From positions 1,054,001 to 1,118,000 of the forward strand of contig NZ_JADOUF010000001.1 of NCBI RefSeq assembly GCF_015751905.1: 64,000 nt of DNA. Direction: 5' to 3'. Source of the DNA: Longispora fulva. Its GTDB lineage: Bacteria; Actinomycetota; Actinomycetes; Mycobacteriales; Micromonosporaceae. The notes beneath the pieces were generated by a model. That model saw nothing but the letters and a program-made list of their open reading frames with translations. It was not told where the DNA came from and searched no databases. The translations under genes and the position numbers were made by a program. Below are positions 9,451 to 24,048 of this stretch, in pieces; the first letter of the stretch is position 1, and every line of letters begins with the position of its first letter.

Positions 9451-10449
9451 ATGACCCGACCGATCACCCTGTTCACCGGCCAGTGGGCCGACCTGCCGTT
9501 CGAGGAGGTCTGCCGGCTCGCCGCCGGCTGGGGCTACGACGGGCTGGAGATCGCCTGCTGGGGCGACCACTTCGACGTCGCCCGGGCCCTCGCCGACGAC
9601 GACTACGTCGCCGACCGGCGGCGGATCCTCAAAGCCCACGGCCTGCGGGTGTGGACCCTGTCCAACCACCTCGTCGGCCAGGCCGTCTGCGACCACCCCA
9701 TCGACGACCGGCACCGGTCCATCCTGCCGGCCGCCGTCTGGGGCGACGGCAACCCCGAGGGCGTGCGCCGCCGGGCCGCCGACCGGATGAAGGACACCGC
9801 CCGCGCGGCGGCCCGGCTCGGCGTCGACACCGTCGTCGGCTTCACCGGCTCGTCGATCTGGCACACCCTGGCCATGTTCCCCCCGGTCCCCGAGAAGACC
9901 ATCGAAGACGGGTACGCCGACTTCGCCGCCCGCTGGCACCCGATCCTCGACGTCTTCGACGAGGTCGGCGTCCGCTTCGCCCACGAGGTACACCCGGCCG
10001 AGATCGCCTACGACTACTGGACCACCCGGCGCGCCCTCGACGCGATCGGCCACCGACCCGCGTTCGGCCTCAACTGGGACCCGTCCCACATGGTCTGGCA
10101 GGACCTGGACCCGGTCGCCTTCCTCCTCGACTTCGCCGACCGGATCTACCACGTGGACTGCAAGGACACCCGGATCCGGGTCGGCGACGGCCGCCGGGGC
10201 CGGCTGTCGTCCCACCTCGGCTGGGCCGACCCCCGACGCGGCTGGGACTTCGTGTCCACCGGCCGCGGCGACGTGCCCTGGGAGGACTGCTTCCGGGCCC
10301 TCAACCACATCGGATACGCCGGCCCGATCTCGATCGAGTGGGAGGACGCGGGGATGGACCGGCTCGTCGGTGCCCCCGAGGCGCTCGCGTTCGTCCGCAC
10401 GATGACCTTCGACCCGCCCACGGCCGCGTTCGACGCGGCGTTCACATAG
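9451..10449 (+). CDS. Sugar phosphate isomerase/epimerase family TIM-barrel protein
   Basis: This 332-residue protein of the AP-endonuclease-2/xylose-isomerase-like family is likely a cytoplasmic, metal-dependent sugar or cyclitol isomerase, epimerase or dehydratase. Acidic and histidine residues expected at the barrel rim are visible: [12 protein letters not shown] near residue 31, [11 protein letters not shown] near 177, [10 protein letters not shown] near 207, IYHVDCKDT near 231 and [10 protein letters not shown] near 293. It follows the secreted sugar-oxidising proteins and precedes an EboA-like gene. The substrate is unknown. Confidence 0.9.
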   Translation: MTRPITLFTGQWADLPFEEVCRLAAGWGYDGLEIACWGDHFDVARALADDDYVADRRRILKAHGLRVWTLSNHLVGQAVCDHPIDDRHRSILPAAVWGDGNPEGVRRRAADRMKDTARAAARLGVDTVVGFTGSSIWHTLAMFPPVPEKTIEDGYADFAARWHPILDVFDEVGVRFAHEVHPAEIAYDYWTTRRALDAIGHRPAFGLNWDPSHMVWQDLDPVAFLLDFADRIYHVDCKDTRIRVGDGRRGRLSSHLGWADPRRGWDFVSTGRGDVPWEDCFRALNHIGYAGPISIEWEDAGMDRLVGAPEALAFVRTMTFDPPTAAFDAAFT

Positions 10450-10521
10450 GCATCTCGACGCGTCGATCCCTGGACACGGCCGCGCCCGCGTGATCACCTG
10501 AACGGTGCGAGGAGGACTGCC

Positions 10522-11121
10522 ATGACCCCGGACCGCCTGCGCGCGGCGCTCGTCGCGGTGCCCGACCGCGACTGGCTGGTGCGCGCGCTCATCCGCGTCG
10601 CGGCGGAACCCGGAACCGTCGTCGGCTACTACTCCGTGGCCCGGCGGCGCTGCGGCCACGTGGACCTACCCGACGCCCCCGGCTGGACGGCCGACACGGC
10701 CGCCCGGGTGCTGCTGCTGACCGTCCTGCCGGCCCGGGGCCGCAAACTCGCCGAGGTCGTCGAGCAGCTCTACCAGTTCGGCGACGCCACGGAGAAGCAC
10801 GCCGTGCTGCGCGCGCTGCCCATGCTGGACCTCGGGCCGGCGGCCGTCCCGGTGCTGCACGAGGCGGTCGGCAGCCACGACCCACGCCTGCTGGCCGCCG
10901 CGATGGGCCCCTACTCCGAGCACCTCGACGACACGGCCTGGCGGGAGGCGGTGCTGACCTGCGTGCTGGAGGGGGTGCCGCTGGCCGCGATCCACCACCT
11001 GGACCGGCGGGCCGACGACGCGCTCGCCGACGCGCTCGCCGGGTACGCGGCGAAGTGCCGGGCGGCGGGGCATCCGGTGTCCCCGGACGTGACGGCGCTC
11101 CTGCACCGGCGGGGCCGCTGA
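10522..11121 (+). CDS. EboA-like protein
   Basis: This 199-residue, mostly helical protein resembles EboA, a member of the EboABCDEF set tied to export or trafficking of a prenylated metabolite in cyanobacteria, algae and other bacteria. The match rests on the C-terminal half: a HEAT-like ALPMLDLGPAAVPVLHEAVG, then the characteristic DDTAWREAVLTCVLEGVPL and LDRRADDALADALAGYA near residues 137-175, which align with the AWNQ...LKA...G.PL...GLD.RAN...YA pattern of EboA. A GAGGAGG Shine-Dalgarno sits 8 bp before the ATG. Other Ebo proteins are not obvious here, although the upstream TIM barrel could play an EboE-like role. Confidence 0.72.
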   Translation: MTPDRLRAALVAVPDRDWLVRALIRVAAEPGTVVGYYSVARRRCGHVDLPDAPGWTADTAARVLLLTVLPARGRKLAEVVEQLYQFGDATEKHAVLRALPMLDLGPAAVPVLHEAVGSHDPRLLAAAMGPYSEHLDDTAWREAVLTCVLEGVPLAAIHHLDRRADDALADALAGYAAKCRAAGHPVSPDVTALLHRRGR

Positions 11122-11133
11122 GCACCGGTGTGG

Positions 11134-11176
11134 CCTGGGTCCCGGTCGCGCCCGCCTGGAGCGACCGGGACCCAGG
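11134..11176. terminator. Bidirectional terminator between convergent eboA-like and proline dehydrogenase genes
   Basis: A perfect 16-bp inverted repeat (CCTGGGTCCCGGTCGC / GCGACCGGGACCCAGG) with an 11-nt loop fills the 58-bp gap between two convergent stop codons, so it can terminate both transcripts. Confidence 0.8.
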
Positions 11177-11179
11177 TGG

Positions 11180-12106
11180 TCAGCGGCTGAACAACGACCG
11201 GGCGAAGAAGGCCAGGTTGGCCGGGCGCTCGGCGAGCCGGCGCATGAAGTAGCCGTACCAGTCCTCGCCGTAGGGCAGGTACACCCGGACCAGGTGGTCG
11301 CGGGCGGCGAGGTCGCGCTGCTCGGCGGCCCGGATGCCGTAGAGCATCTGGAACTCGTAGCTGCCCGGCTCACGGCCGAGCTCGGTGCCGAGGCTCTCGG
11401 CGATCTCGACCATCCGCAGGTCGTGCGTGGCGATCATCGGGTACGCCTTCGACGCCATCAACGTCCGCATGCACCGCACGTACGCGAGGTCCACGTCCCG
11501 CTTGGCGGGGTGGGCGACCGACGCCGGCTCGGCGTACGCGCCCTTGACCAGGCGGACCCGGGAACCGGCGGTGGACAGGTCGGCACAGTCGGCCTCGGTG
11601 CGCCGCAGGCACGACTGCAGCACCGCCCCGACCCACGGGTACTCCCCGCGCAGGTCGCGCACCGTGCCCAGCGTCGCGTCGACCGTGGTGTGGTCCTCCA
11701 TGTCCACGGTGACCGTGGTGCCGGCGACCCGCGCCGCCTCGCAGATCGCGACGGCGTTGGCCAGGGTCACCTGCTCGGCGTCCGTGGCGAGCTTCTGCCC
11801 GAGGGCCGACAACTTGACGGACACCTCGACCTGACCCGACAGCCCGAGGTCGGTGAGCTGGCCGAGCAGCGCCAGGTACGCGTCCCGGGTGGCAGCGGCG
11901 TCCGCGGCGTCGAGGGTGTCCTCGCCCAGGTGGTCGATTGTGACGTGCAGGCCCCGGTCGACGAGCCCGGTGGTGGAGGCGACGGCCTGGTCCAGGGTCT
12001 CGCCGGCCACGAACCGGTCCGCCAGCCGGCGCAGCGCCGGGGTGCCGGTGACGGCGCGGCGCATCCGCGCACTGCGGGACGCGATCAACAAGGGTTGCGA
12101 GAACAA
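11180..12106 (-). CDS. Proline dehydrogenase (monofunctional)
   Basis: This 308-residue FAD enzyme oxidises proline to pyrroline-5-carboxylate, the first step of proline catabolism. Family motifs are visible: VEVSVKLSALGQKL near residue 93, VTVDMEDHTTVDATL near 131, RLVKGAYAEP near 186 and MIATHDLRM near 222, and the C-terminal substrate-site YLPYGEDWYGYFMRRLAERP. The start is TTG, chosen because a perfect AGGAGG lies 8 bp upstream. No P5C dehydrogenase is adjacent. It is divergent from a PucR-type regulator across a 144-bp gap, which suggests that the regulator controls it. Confidence 0.95.
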   Translation of the reverse strand: MFSQPLLIASRSARMRRAVTGTPALRRLADRFVAGETLDQAVASTTGLVDRGLHVTIDHLGEDTLDAADAAATRDAYLALLGQLTDLGLSGQVEVSVKLSALGQKLATDAEQVTLANAVAICEAARVAGTTVTVDMEDHTTVDATLGTVRDLRGEYPWVGAVLQSCLRRTEADCADLSTAGSRVRLVKGAYAEPASVAHPAKRDVDLAYVRCMRTLMASKAYPMIATHDLRMVEIAESLGTELGREPGSYEFQMLYGIRAAEQRDLAARDHLVRVYLPYGEDWYGYFMRRLAERPANLAFFARSLFSR

Positions 12107-12250
12107 CGGACAGACCTCCTGAGGGGGCCGCGACGCGGCGGTGACCGAGAACGTATGCCTGACGGGCCACCCCGTTCAACAGACAGACGTCACAGTCGGG
12201 TGACCTATTTCTCAGACATATGCTCAACGAACCTGTGCGAGAATCGCGGC

Positions 12251-13429
12251 ATGCGACCCGAGCTGCAGGACATCGTCGACCGGGTGTCGCGGCTGCTGGC
12301 CACCCCGGTGACGCTGGAGGACCGCGACTTCAACCTGGTGGCGTTCGGCTCCCAGTCCGGCGGGATCGACCACGTCCGCCAGCGGTCGATCCTCGACCGG
12401 GGCTCCTCGCCCGAGGTCCGGGAGTGGTTCGAACGGTTCGGGATCGCCACCAGCGACCGGCCGGTGCGCACCCCGGCCGACCCGGACCGCGACGTGCTGG
12501 CCCGGGTATGCCTGCCCGCCCGGTTCAACGGCGTCACCTACGGCTACCTGTGGCTCCTCGACGAGCGGCACGACCTCGACGACGCCCTGCTCGGGGCGGC
12601 CCTGCACGACGCGGCCCGGGCCGGCGCGGTCCTGGCCCAGCAGGCCCGGGCCAAGGAACGCCTGGAGGACAGGGTGCAGAGCCTGCTGTCCCCCGACCCG
12701 GGCACCGTGGAGGCCGCCGCCGAGGAGATCGCCGAACTGGGGCTGGTGGGGCGGGACGTACCCGTCGTCGCGGTCGTGCTGCGGACGGTGCCAGAGTCGG
12801 TGAACCAGGCCGTACCCATGAATCTGTGGCGGCTGCCCCGGTCGGTGATGGCCGCGACCGGCGGTGACCACAGCACCCTCCTGATGCCCCTCGACGACGC
12901 CGCCGACCTGCGGCCCGCCCGCGCACTGGCCCACCAGGCCCTTGCCCTGTACGCCGAACAGCTCCCGCCCGACCTGCGCCGGCACGCGGTCGCCGGGATC
13001 GGCGGGCCCCGCCCCGACCTGGCCCACGCGCGGGAGAGCTGGCGGGAGGCCCGGCTCGCGATCCGGGTCAGCGCGGAGGTGCCGGGGCTGCGCCCGGTCG
13101 CCAGCTGGCCGGACCTGGGCATCTACCGGCTGCTGGCCTGCGGCCCGCCGGCCGAGCTGCGCGACGCCGTCCTCGACGACGCGGCGCGCCGACTCCTCGA
13201 CCACGGGGACCCGGTGCTGCTGGCCACGGCGACCACGTTCCTCGACGAGGCCGGCAACGTGCAACGCAGCGCGGCGGCGCTCGGCATCCACCGGCAGACG
13301 CTCTACCACCGCCTCGGCCGGATCCGGCAGGTCACGGGCGCCGACCTGGACCGGGGACCCGACCGGCTGCGGCTGCACCTCGCCCTGACCCTGGCCCCAC
13401 TGCTCCAGACCCGCACGGCCGCCGGGTAG
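12251..13429 (+). CDS. PucR-type helix-turn-helix transcriptional regulator
   Basis: This 392-residue regulator has an N-terminal sensory region with GAF-like character (about 10-150), a central GGDEF-like/CdaR-type domain and a C-terminal HTH_30 domain (about 330-385; NVQRSAAALGIHRQTLYHRLGRIRQVTG). An ATG at 12251 gives a normal family N-terminus; the in-frame extension upstream would run antisense through proline dehydrogenase and is rejected. Relatives next to proline dehydrogenase act as proline-responsive activators in actinobacteria. The intergenic stretch 12107-12250 therefore probably holds both promoters and the operator, although no clear palindrome was found. Confidence 0.88.
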   Translation: MRPELQDIVDRVSRLLATPVTLEDRDFNLVAFGSQSGGIDHVRQRSILDRGSSPEVREWFERFGIATSDRPVRTPADPDRDVLARVCLPARFNGVTYGYLWLLDERHDLDDALLGAALHDAARAGAVLAQQARAKERLEDRVQSLLSPDPGTVEAAAEEIAELGLVGRDVPVVAVVLRTVPESVNQAVPMNLWRLPRSVMAATGGDHSTLLMPLDDAADLRPARALAHQALALYAEQLPPDLRRHAVAGIGGPRPDLAHARESWREARLAIRVSAEVPGLRPVASWPDLGIYRLLACGPPAELRDAVLDDAARRLLDHGDPVLLATATTFLDEAGNVQRSAAALGIHRQTLYHRLGRIRQVTGADLDRGPDRLRLHLALTLAPLLQTRTAAG

Positions 13430-13437
13430 GCCGGGCC

Positions 13438-14439
13438 TCAGGACGACGCGCGGACCGTGAGCCGGGTCGGCAGGGTGAGCTGCCGCGACCCGGACACCAC
13501 CCCGTCGATCCGCCGCACCAGCAACGCCACCATCTCCCGCCCCATCGCCTCCACCGGCTGGTGCACGCTCGACAGCGCCGGATCCGTGTGCCGGGCGATG
13601 TCGGAGTCGTCGAAGCCCACGACCGCCACGTCGTCGGGCACCCGGCGGCCGGACTCCTTGAGCACCCGCAACGCGCCGGCCGCCATCGGGTCCGACGCCG
13701 CGAACACCGCGTCGAGGTCGGGCGCCCGGTCGAGCAGCCGGCGCATCGCCGCCGCGCCGCTGTCCTCGGAGAAGTCGCCGTACTCGACCAGGTCGCCCCC
13801 GGCCACCTCCCGAAACCCCTCGACGCGGGCGACACCCACCGCCATGTCCTGCGGCCCGCCGATCGTGGCCATCCGGCCCCGGCCCCGGCCGGCGAGGTGC
13901 TCGGCGGCCAGCCGCGCGCCGCCCAGGTTGTCCGCGTCCACCCAGTAGTCGGCCTCGCCCCGGGTCGGCCGGCCGGCGCGGACCGTGGGCACGCCCCGAC
14001 CCTCCAACTGCGCCGGCAGCGGATCGTCGCCGTGCAGGGAGAGCAGGAGCGCGCCGTCGACGTGCTGTCGGGTCAGGTAGTGGTCGAGCCGGCCGCGTTC
14101 CTCCGCGGACTGCGCGATGGTGAGCAGCAGCTGGAACCGGGTGCCGGCGAGCGCGGCGCTGACCCCGTGCACGATCCGGCCGAAGAACGGCTCGGCGAAG
14201 AACCGTTCGCCCGACTCGGACACCACGAGAGCTATCGAGTCGGTGCGCCGGGTGACCAGGGAGCGGGCGGCGCGGTTGGGCACGTAGCCCAGCTCGGCGA
14301 TGGCCCGCTCCACGGCCTCCCTGGCCTGGGGGCTGACGTGCGCCTCGCCGTTGACGACCCGCGACACCGTGCCCCGGCCCACCCCGGCCAGCGCCGCCAC
14401 CTGGTCCAGCGTCGGCCGGCCGATCTGGTTGTCTCCCAT
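13438..14439 (-). CDS. cebR: LacI-family repressor, CebR-like
   Basis: This 333-residue repressor has an N-terminal LacI HTH (residues about 8-30, TLDQVAALAGVGRGTVSRVVNG, and hinge YVPNRAARSLVTRR) and a sugar-binding-protein-like effector domain. It lies 46 bp downstream of the beta-glucosidase in a cebE-cebF-cebG-bglC order, and three perfect copies of the Streptomyces CebR operator precede that operon. In Streptomyces CebR releases DNA on binding cello-oligosaccharides. Here the gene sits at the distal end of the operon instead of upstream, so its own synthesis would fall under the same operators. The assignment is by context plus family. Confidence 0.85.
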   Translation of the reverse strand: MGDNQIGRPTLDQVAALAGVGRGTVSRVVNGEAHVSPQAREAVERAIAELGYVPNRAARSLVTRRTDSIALVVSESGERFFAEPFFGRIVHGVSAALAGTRFQLLLTIAQSAEERGRLDHYLTRQHVDGALLLSLHGDDPLPAQLEGRGVPTVRAGRPTRGEADYWVDADNLGGARLAAEHLAGRGRGRMATIGGPQDMAVGVARVEGFREVAGGDLVEYGDFSEDSGAAAMRRLLDRAPDLDAVFAASDPMAAGALRVLKESGRRVPDDVAVVGFDDSDIARHTDPALSSVHQPVEAMGREMVALLVRRIDGVVSGSRQLTLPTRLTVRASS

Positions 14440-14485
14440 CGCGCACCCCCTCGCGCACAGTCTGCCTGGCCCACGCCGCCGCCGG

Positions 14486-15886
14486 TCACCGTGGGTCGCC
14501 GGCTCCCGGAGCCCGCCGGGTCGCGGCGATCGTCGTCCGGTACCAGTCGCCGCTGTCCTTCACCGTCCGCCGCTGGGTGGCGTAGTCGACGTGCACCAGG
14601 CCGAAGCGGCGCGAGTAGCCCCAGGACCACTCGAAGTTGTCGAACAGCGACCAGGCGAAGTACCCCCGCAGCGGCACCCCCTTCCCCACGGCCTCCGCGC
14701 AGGCCCGCAGGTGCGCGTCGAGGTAGGCCACCCGCTCCGGGTCGCGCACGCCACCGTCGGCCGCCACGGTGTCGTGGAACGCCGCCCCGTTCTCCGTGAC
14801 GTACAGCGGGAGCGCCGGATATTCCGTGTGCACCCGGTGCAGCACCTCCACCAGGCCGGGCGCGTCGATCTCCCAGCCCATGGCCGTCGTCGGCAGCCCG
14901 CGCCGCACGAACCGGACGTGCTCGCTGCCCGGCCAGGGCGAGCCGACGTCCAGCCCCGGCGCGCCGTGCCCGGCGCCGTCACCGGGACCGTCGGTCGTGA
15001 CCACGTTGCGGGTGTAGTAGTTGACGCCGAGGAAGTCCAGGGGCGCGGCGATCGTCGCCAGGTCCCCGTCGCGGACGTGCCCGAAGTCGGTGACCCCGGC
15101 CAGATCGGCGACCACGTCGGCCGGGTACCTGCCGAGCAGCACCGGGTCGAGGAAGAACCGGTTCTGCAACCCGTCGATCCGCCGGACCGCGTCGTCGTCG
15201 GCCGGCCCGGCCGGACTGGTCGCGTACAGGTTCAGCGTGACGCCCACCTCCGACCCGGGCAGCCGGCGCGCGGCGAGCCCGTGGCCGAGCATCAGGTGGT
15301 GCGCGGCCCGCACGGCGTCGGCCCCGTCGCGGCGGCCCGGGGCGTGCACGCCGGAGCCGTAGCCGAGGAACGCCGAGCACCACGGCTCGTTGAGGGTGGT
15401 CCACGTGCGGACCCGGTCACCGAGCGCCGCGTGCATCGTCTCGGCGTAGTCGGCGAACCGGTGCGCCGTGTCCCGCGACGGCCAGCCGCCGGCGTCCTCC
15501 AGGGCCTGGGGGAGGTCCCAGTGGTACAGCGTCAGCCACGGCGCGATCCCGTTGTCGAGGAGCGCGTCCACGAGCCGGCGGTAGAAGTCCAGCCCGGCCT
15601 GGTTGACGGCCCCCCGGCCGTCGGGCTGGACCCGGCTCCAGGACACGGAGAACCGGTAGGCGTCCAGGCCCAGCGCGGCCATCGTCGCGACATCGGCGGC
15701 CATGCGACGGTAGTGCTCGATGGCCGTGTCTCCGGTGTCCCCGCCGAGGATCCGACCGGGGGTGTGCGAGAACGTGTCCCAGATGGACGGTCCCCGGCCG
15801 TCGGCGGCTACGGCGCCCTCGATCTGGTAGGCGGCGGTGGCGGCGCCGAGGACGAAGTCGGCGGGCAGGCCCAGGGGCTCGGTCAT
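14486..15886 (-). CDS. bglC: GH1 beta-glucosidase, BglC-like
   Basis: This 466-residue cytoplasmic glycosidase has the GH1 N-terminal signature [15 protein letters not shown], the acid/base Glu in TLNEPW near residue 165 and the nucleophile Glu in YVTENGA near 365. No signal peptide is present, matching intracellular hydrolysis of imported cellobiose. Its start overlaps the stop of the upstream permease (ATGA). Order and operator context match the ceb operon of Streptomyces. Confidence 0.95.
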   Translation of the reverse strand: MTEPLGLPADFVLGAATAAYQIEGAVAADGRGPSIWDTFSHTPGRILGGDTGDTAIEHYRRMAADVATMAALGLDAYRFSVSWSRVQPDGRGAVNQAGLDFYRRLVDALLDNGIAPWLTLYHWDLPQALEDAGGWPSRDTAHRFADYAETMHAALGDRVRTWTTLNEPWCSAFLGYGSGVHAPGRRDGADAVRAAHHLMLGHGLAARRLPGSEVGVTLNLYATSPAGPADDDAVRRIDGLQNRFFLDPVLLGRYPADVVADLAGVTDFGHVRDGDLATIAAPLDFLGVNYYTRNVVTTDGPGDGAGHGAPGLDVGSPWPGSEHVRFVRRGLPTTAMGWEIDAPGLVEVLHRVHTEYPALPLYVTENGAAFHDTVAADGGVRDPERVAYLDAHLRACAEAVGKGVPLRGYFAWSLFDNFEWSWGYSRRFGLVHVDYATQRRTVKDSGDWYRTTIAATRRAPGAGDPR

Positions 15887-16722
15887 TGCTTCACGGCACC
15901 TTCCATGATTCCGCCGATGATCTGGCGGCCGAACACGACGAAGACGAGGAGCAGCGGGACGGTCGCGATGGCGGTACCGGCGAACACCTGGGAGTAGTCG
16001 GTGTAGTACGCGGTGGCCAGCGCCTTGAGGGACATCTGCACGGTGGGCGTGTCCGGGTCGAGCACGACGAAGGACCACAGGAACTCGTTCCACGTCTGCA
16101 TGAACTGGAGCAGGAACAGCACGGCCGCGGCGGGGCGCAGTGCCGGCAGCACCACGTTCCAGTAGATCCGCAGCGTGGAGCAGCCGTCGACCCGGGCGGC
16201 CTCGATCAGCTGGTCGGGGACGGCCGCGTCGGCGTACTGGCGCATCATGAACACGCCGAACCCGGTGACCAGGAACGGCACGATCACCGCCTGCAACGTG
16301 CCCTGCCAGCCGAGTTCCACCATCAGCATGTACAGCGGGATCAGCCCGAGCTGGGTCGGCACCATCATCGTGGCGACGATGACCAGCAGCAGCGCGTTGC
16401 GGCCCCGGAACCGCAGCTTGGCGAACGCGAACCCGGCCAGGGTGGAGAACAGCACGACGGAGAACGCCACGACGAGCGACACGATCAGGGAGTTGGCCAG
16501 GCCGTAGAGGAACAGGGCGTCGTCGTTGGCCAGCAACCGGGACGTGTTCTCCGCGAGGTGCGAGCCGGGCAGCAGCGGCGGGGGGACGTCGTTGATGGCG
16601 TCGTTGCTGCGGCTGGCGACGATGAAGGTCCAGTAGATCGGGAACGCGCTGAGCACCACGGCGAGGATCAACCCCAGATACGTCAGGGGGCTCGCGTGCC
16701 ACAACCGGCTACCGGCCCTCAT
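15883..16722 (-). CDS. cebG: Carbohydrate ABC transporter permease (MalG type), CebG-like
   Basis: This 279-residue permease with six predicted membrane helices carries the EAA loop ([22 protein letters not shown] near residue 175) that contacts the ATPase. It overlaps the CebF-like permease upstream and bglC downstream by 4 bp each. No ATPase gene is in the operon; Streptomyces CebEFG shares the general ATPase MsiK, and the same is likely here. Confidence 0.93.
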   Translation of the reverse strand: MRAGSRLWHASPLTYLGLILAVVLSAFPIYWTFIVASRSNDAINDVPPPLLPGSHLAENTSRLLANDDALFLYGLANSLIVSLVVAFSVVLFSTLAGFAFAKLRFRGRNALLLVIVATMMVPTQLGLIPLYMLMVELGWQGTLQAVIVPFLVTGFGVFMMRQYADAAVPDQLIEAARVDGCSTLRIYWNVVLPALRPAAAVLFLLQFMQTWNEFLWSFVVLDPDTPTVQMSLKALATAYYTDYSQVFAGTAIATVPLLLVFVVFGRQIIGGIMEGAVKQ

Positions 16723-17624
16723 CGGGCACCCCGACGCACCAGCGCGAAGTTGATCAGCGACGCGACGAGAATGAGCAGGAACAACACCCAGGCCATCGCC
16801 GAGCCGTACCCGTAGTCGAAGTCCCGGCCGAAGGCCCGCTCATAGATGTACATCGACAGGGTCTGGAACTGCCGCAGACTGCCGCCCTCGATCCGCCCCG
16901 ACGCCAGCAGCAGCGGCTCGGCGAACAGCTGCATGCCCCCGATGGTGGCGATGATGGCCGTGAACAGGATCGTGGGCCGCAGCAGCGGGACCGTGATCCG
17001 CCAGAACTGCTTCCACGCCGACGCGCCCTCGATGGCCGCCGCCTCGTACAGGTCCGCCGGGATGGTCTGCATCGCCGCCAGGTAGATCAGCGCGTTCCAG
17101 CCGGTCCAGCGCCAGTCGACCATGACGGCGATCGCCGACCACGACGACCACTTCTCGGCGGTCCAGTTGACCGGGTCGACGCCGGCCAGGCCGAGTACCC
17201 AGTTGGCGAGGCCGAAGTTGTTCGCGAACAGCAGCGAGAACACGATGCCGACGGCCGCGACGGAGGTGATGTTGGGCAGCAGGATGCCGAGCCGGACGGC
17301 CGTGCGGGCCCGCATCCGCTTGTGCAGGGCGTTCGCGATGGCCAGAGCCAGCAGGAGCTGCGGCACCGTGGACAGCACGAACATGCCGACGGTGTTGCCG
17401 GTCGCGTTCCAGAAGTGCTCGTCGTCGAGCAGCGCCGTGTAGTTGTCCAGCCCGACGAAGGTGTGGCCGCCGAGCAGGTTCCAGTCGTGCAGCGACACCC
17501 ACAGGGTGTAGAGCAGCGGGAACAGGCCGAAGACCGCGAAGAGCACGAAGAACGGGGCGACGTACAGGTAGGGCGACAGGGTCGTGTCGAGTCGGGAGAG
17601 GCGGTGCCTCATGGTCAGGTCCAT
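16719..17624 (-). CDS. cebF: Carbohydrate ABC transporter permease (MalF type), CebF-like
   Basis: This 301-residue membrane protein has a hydrophobic first helix (YVAPFFVLFAVFGLFPLLYTLW) and an EAA loop (EAAAIEGASAWKQFWRITVPLL near residue 195). The start at 17624 (MDLTMRHR) was preferred; a second ATG four codons later at 17612 is also possible because neither has a strong ribosome site. A GC-rich 95-bp gap separates it from the binding-protein gene, which usually reflects differential expression. Confidence 0.92.
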   Translation of the reverse strand: MDLTMRHRLSRLDTTLSPYLYVAPFFVLFAVFGLFPLLYTLWVSLHDWNLLGGHTFVGLDNYTALLDDEHFWNATGNTVGMFVLSTVPQLLLALAIANALHKRMRARTAVRLGILLPNITSVAAVGIVFSLLFANNFGLANWVLGLAGVDPVNWTAEKWSSWSAIAVMVDWRWTGWNALIYLAAMQTIPADLYEAAAIEGASAWKQFWRITVPLLRPTILFTAIIATIGGMQLFAEPLLLASGRIEGGSLRQFQTLSMYIYERAFGRDFDYGYGSAMAWVLFLLILVASLINFALVRRGAR

Positions 17625-17719
17625 TCGCTCGCAGGAACCGGGTCGGGCGGCCCGCCGCGCGAGGCGGCGGGCTGGGGAGTCGGGTGGGTGGCACCCCCTC
17701 GGATGCCACCCGGTCCGAC

Positions 17720-22577
<4,858 letters not shown>

Positions 22578-22582
22578 GTCCC

Positions 22583-22621
22583 GACCGGCCAGTCCACAGC
22601 GGGTCCCCGGACTGGCCGGTC
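22583..22621 (+). terminator. Hairpin terminator after the cellulase operon
   Basis: A perfect 13-bp inverted repeat (GACCGGCCAGTCC / GGACTGGCCGGTC) with a 13-nt loop begins 5 bp after the GH5 stop. The remaining 200 bp to the next, convergent gene shows no other clear feature. Confidence 0.75.
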
Positions 22622-22821
22622 GCCCCGGGCCGCTACCTCCGCGACCAGCCCCGGTTCGCGGCGTTCCACCCGCAGGTCCAGCGGTCCCCGCCAGCCGATG
22701 GGTTGGGCCGCCGCTGCCCGGGAGGGTCGGGCGGCGGCGGGGGTGCTGTTCCGCCGCCGCCCGGCGTCGACCGGCCGTCGGGGGCAGGGTCGGGAACCTC
22801 CGTAACCGTCTGATCGGTTTT

Positions 22822-24048
22822 CTAGGCGAGCGGTTCGGCGCTGACCCGGAAGTCGCGGGCCGTCGCGGTGATCGCCGCGGCCACCTCCGCCGAGGTCGCG
22901 CCCCGGAACCGGAACCGGCCGCCGACGTGCTCGTAGTACGCGTCGGCCGCCGGCAGGATCTCGCCCGGGGCCAGCAACGCCTCGGCGTAGGGGCCGGGGG
23001 TGCCGCCGAGCATCGAGGTCACCTCGGCGATCCGGCACGGCCGGGCCGCGGGCGCCGGCACGAGCAGGAAGCCGCCGACCTCCCCGCCCGGCCGGTCCAG
23101 CGCCGCGGGCCACGGCCGGGGCTCCTCGCCCATCGCGAGGCGGAACGCCGCCTCCATCAGGTCCCAGCCGTGCACCTCGCGCCAGACGAACGGGATCTCC
23201 CCGCCGCCGACCCGCGCGCCGACCTCCAGGAACGCGCAGTCGCCGGTGTCGAGGTCCACGAAGACCTCCAAGTGGAACATCGACGGCCCGTCCGACATGG
23301 CCGCCATCACCCGGGTGCCGAACGCGCGGATCGCCGCCACGATCCGGGGGTCGTCCTCCTCGACGGAACCCAGCGCCGTGCCGTGCCGGAAGTCCAGACA
23401 GTTGGTCATGTACCGCGAGGCCCGCAACGGCCCCACGGCCGTGCCGTCGAAGTACCCGTCGACGTGGAAGATCTGCCGGGGGTCGAAGGACTGGACCATC
23501 ATGGGGCCGTCCTCGTCGAAGGCGAGCGCCGCGCACTCCCCGGGGCCGTCCACCCGCGACACGCCCACGCTGGAGCTGCCCATCCGGGGTTTGACGATCA
23601 CCGGCCAGCCGTGCCGGTCGGCGAAGTCCTGCACGGCGGCGGCGTCCGGCGCGGCGGCGAAGTACGGGGCGGCGAGCCCGGCGTCGGCGATCACCTCGGC
23701 CATCACCAGCTTGTCCCGGAACCGGAGCAGGTCCGCCGGGGTCAGGCCCGGGCAGCCCCACTCGGCGCGCAGCTGGGCGGCGACCAGCAGGTCGTCCTCC
23801 TTCAGCGCGATGATGGCCACCGGGTGGCCGTGGTTCTCGGCGAGCTGCTTGACCCGGTCGGTCACGGCCGACAGGTCGTCGGTGGCGGCCACCAGGGCGA
23901 TCTCCGCCGCGTACGGGGTCACGGAGGGCGCGGCGACCTCGGTGGTGACGTAGCTGACCGCGTACCGGTCGTGGTCTATGTAGCGTTCGTACTCGGCGTA
24001 GCGGGCCCGCCAGCGGTGGATGAGGACGACGTGCGGCCGGTCCGCCAT
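22822..24048 (-). CDS. ATP-grasp ligase 2 of the biosynthetic cluster
   Basis: This 408-residue ATP-grasp protein would join a carboxylate, activated as acyl-phosphate, to an amine. A pre-ATP-grasp domain (about 1-110) with YEVER-like RYIDHDRYAVSYVTTEV precedes the central domain: RDKLVMAEVIADAGL near 115, VIVKPRMGSSSVGVSRV near 150 (Lys and Ser/Gly-rich lid), MFHLEVFVDLDTGDCAFLEVGARVGGGE near 270-300 (acidic metal ligands and Asn-equivalent loop). It resembles carnosine-synthase/BacD-like amino-acid ligases, so peptide bond formation is likely, substrates unknown. Its start overlaps the upstream ATP-grasp stop (ATGA), so the pair is coupled. Confidence 0.88.
   Translation of the reverse strand: MADRPHVVLIHRWRARYAEYERYIDHDRYAVSYVTTEVAAPSVTPYAAEIALVAATDDLSAVTDRVKQLAENHGHPVAIIALKEDDLLVAAQLRAEWGCPGLTPADLLRFRDKLVMAEVIADAGLAAPYFAAAPDAAAVQDFADRHGWPVIVKPRMGSSSVGVSRVDGPGECAALAFDEDGPMMVQSFDPRQIFHVDGYFDGTAVGPLRASRYMTNCLDFRHGTALGSVEEDDPRIVAAIRAFGTRVMAAMSDGPSMFHLEVFVDLDTGDCAFLEVGARVGGGEIPFVWREVHGWDLMEAAFRLAMGEEPRPWPAALDRPGGEVGGFLLVPAPAARPCRIAEVTSMLGGTPGPYAEALLAPGEILPAADAYYEHVGGRFRFRGATSAEVAAAITATARDFRVSAEPLA

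Noticed and set aside
11294-12250. In-frame N-terminal extension of the PucR regulator running antisense to proline dehydrogenase
   Set aside because: It would overlap the whole proline dehydrogenase gene, lacks domain similarity and is not needed: the ATG at 12251 gives a family-like N-terminus.
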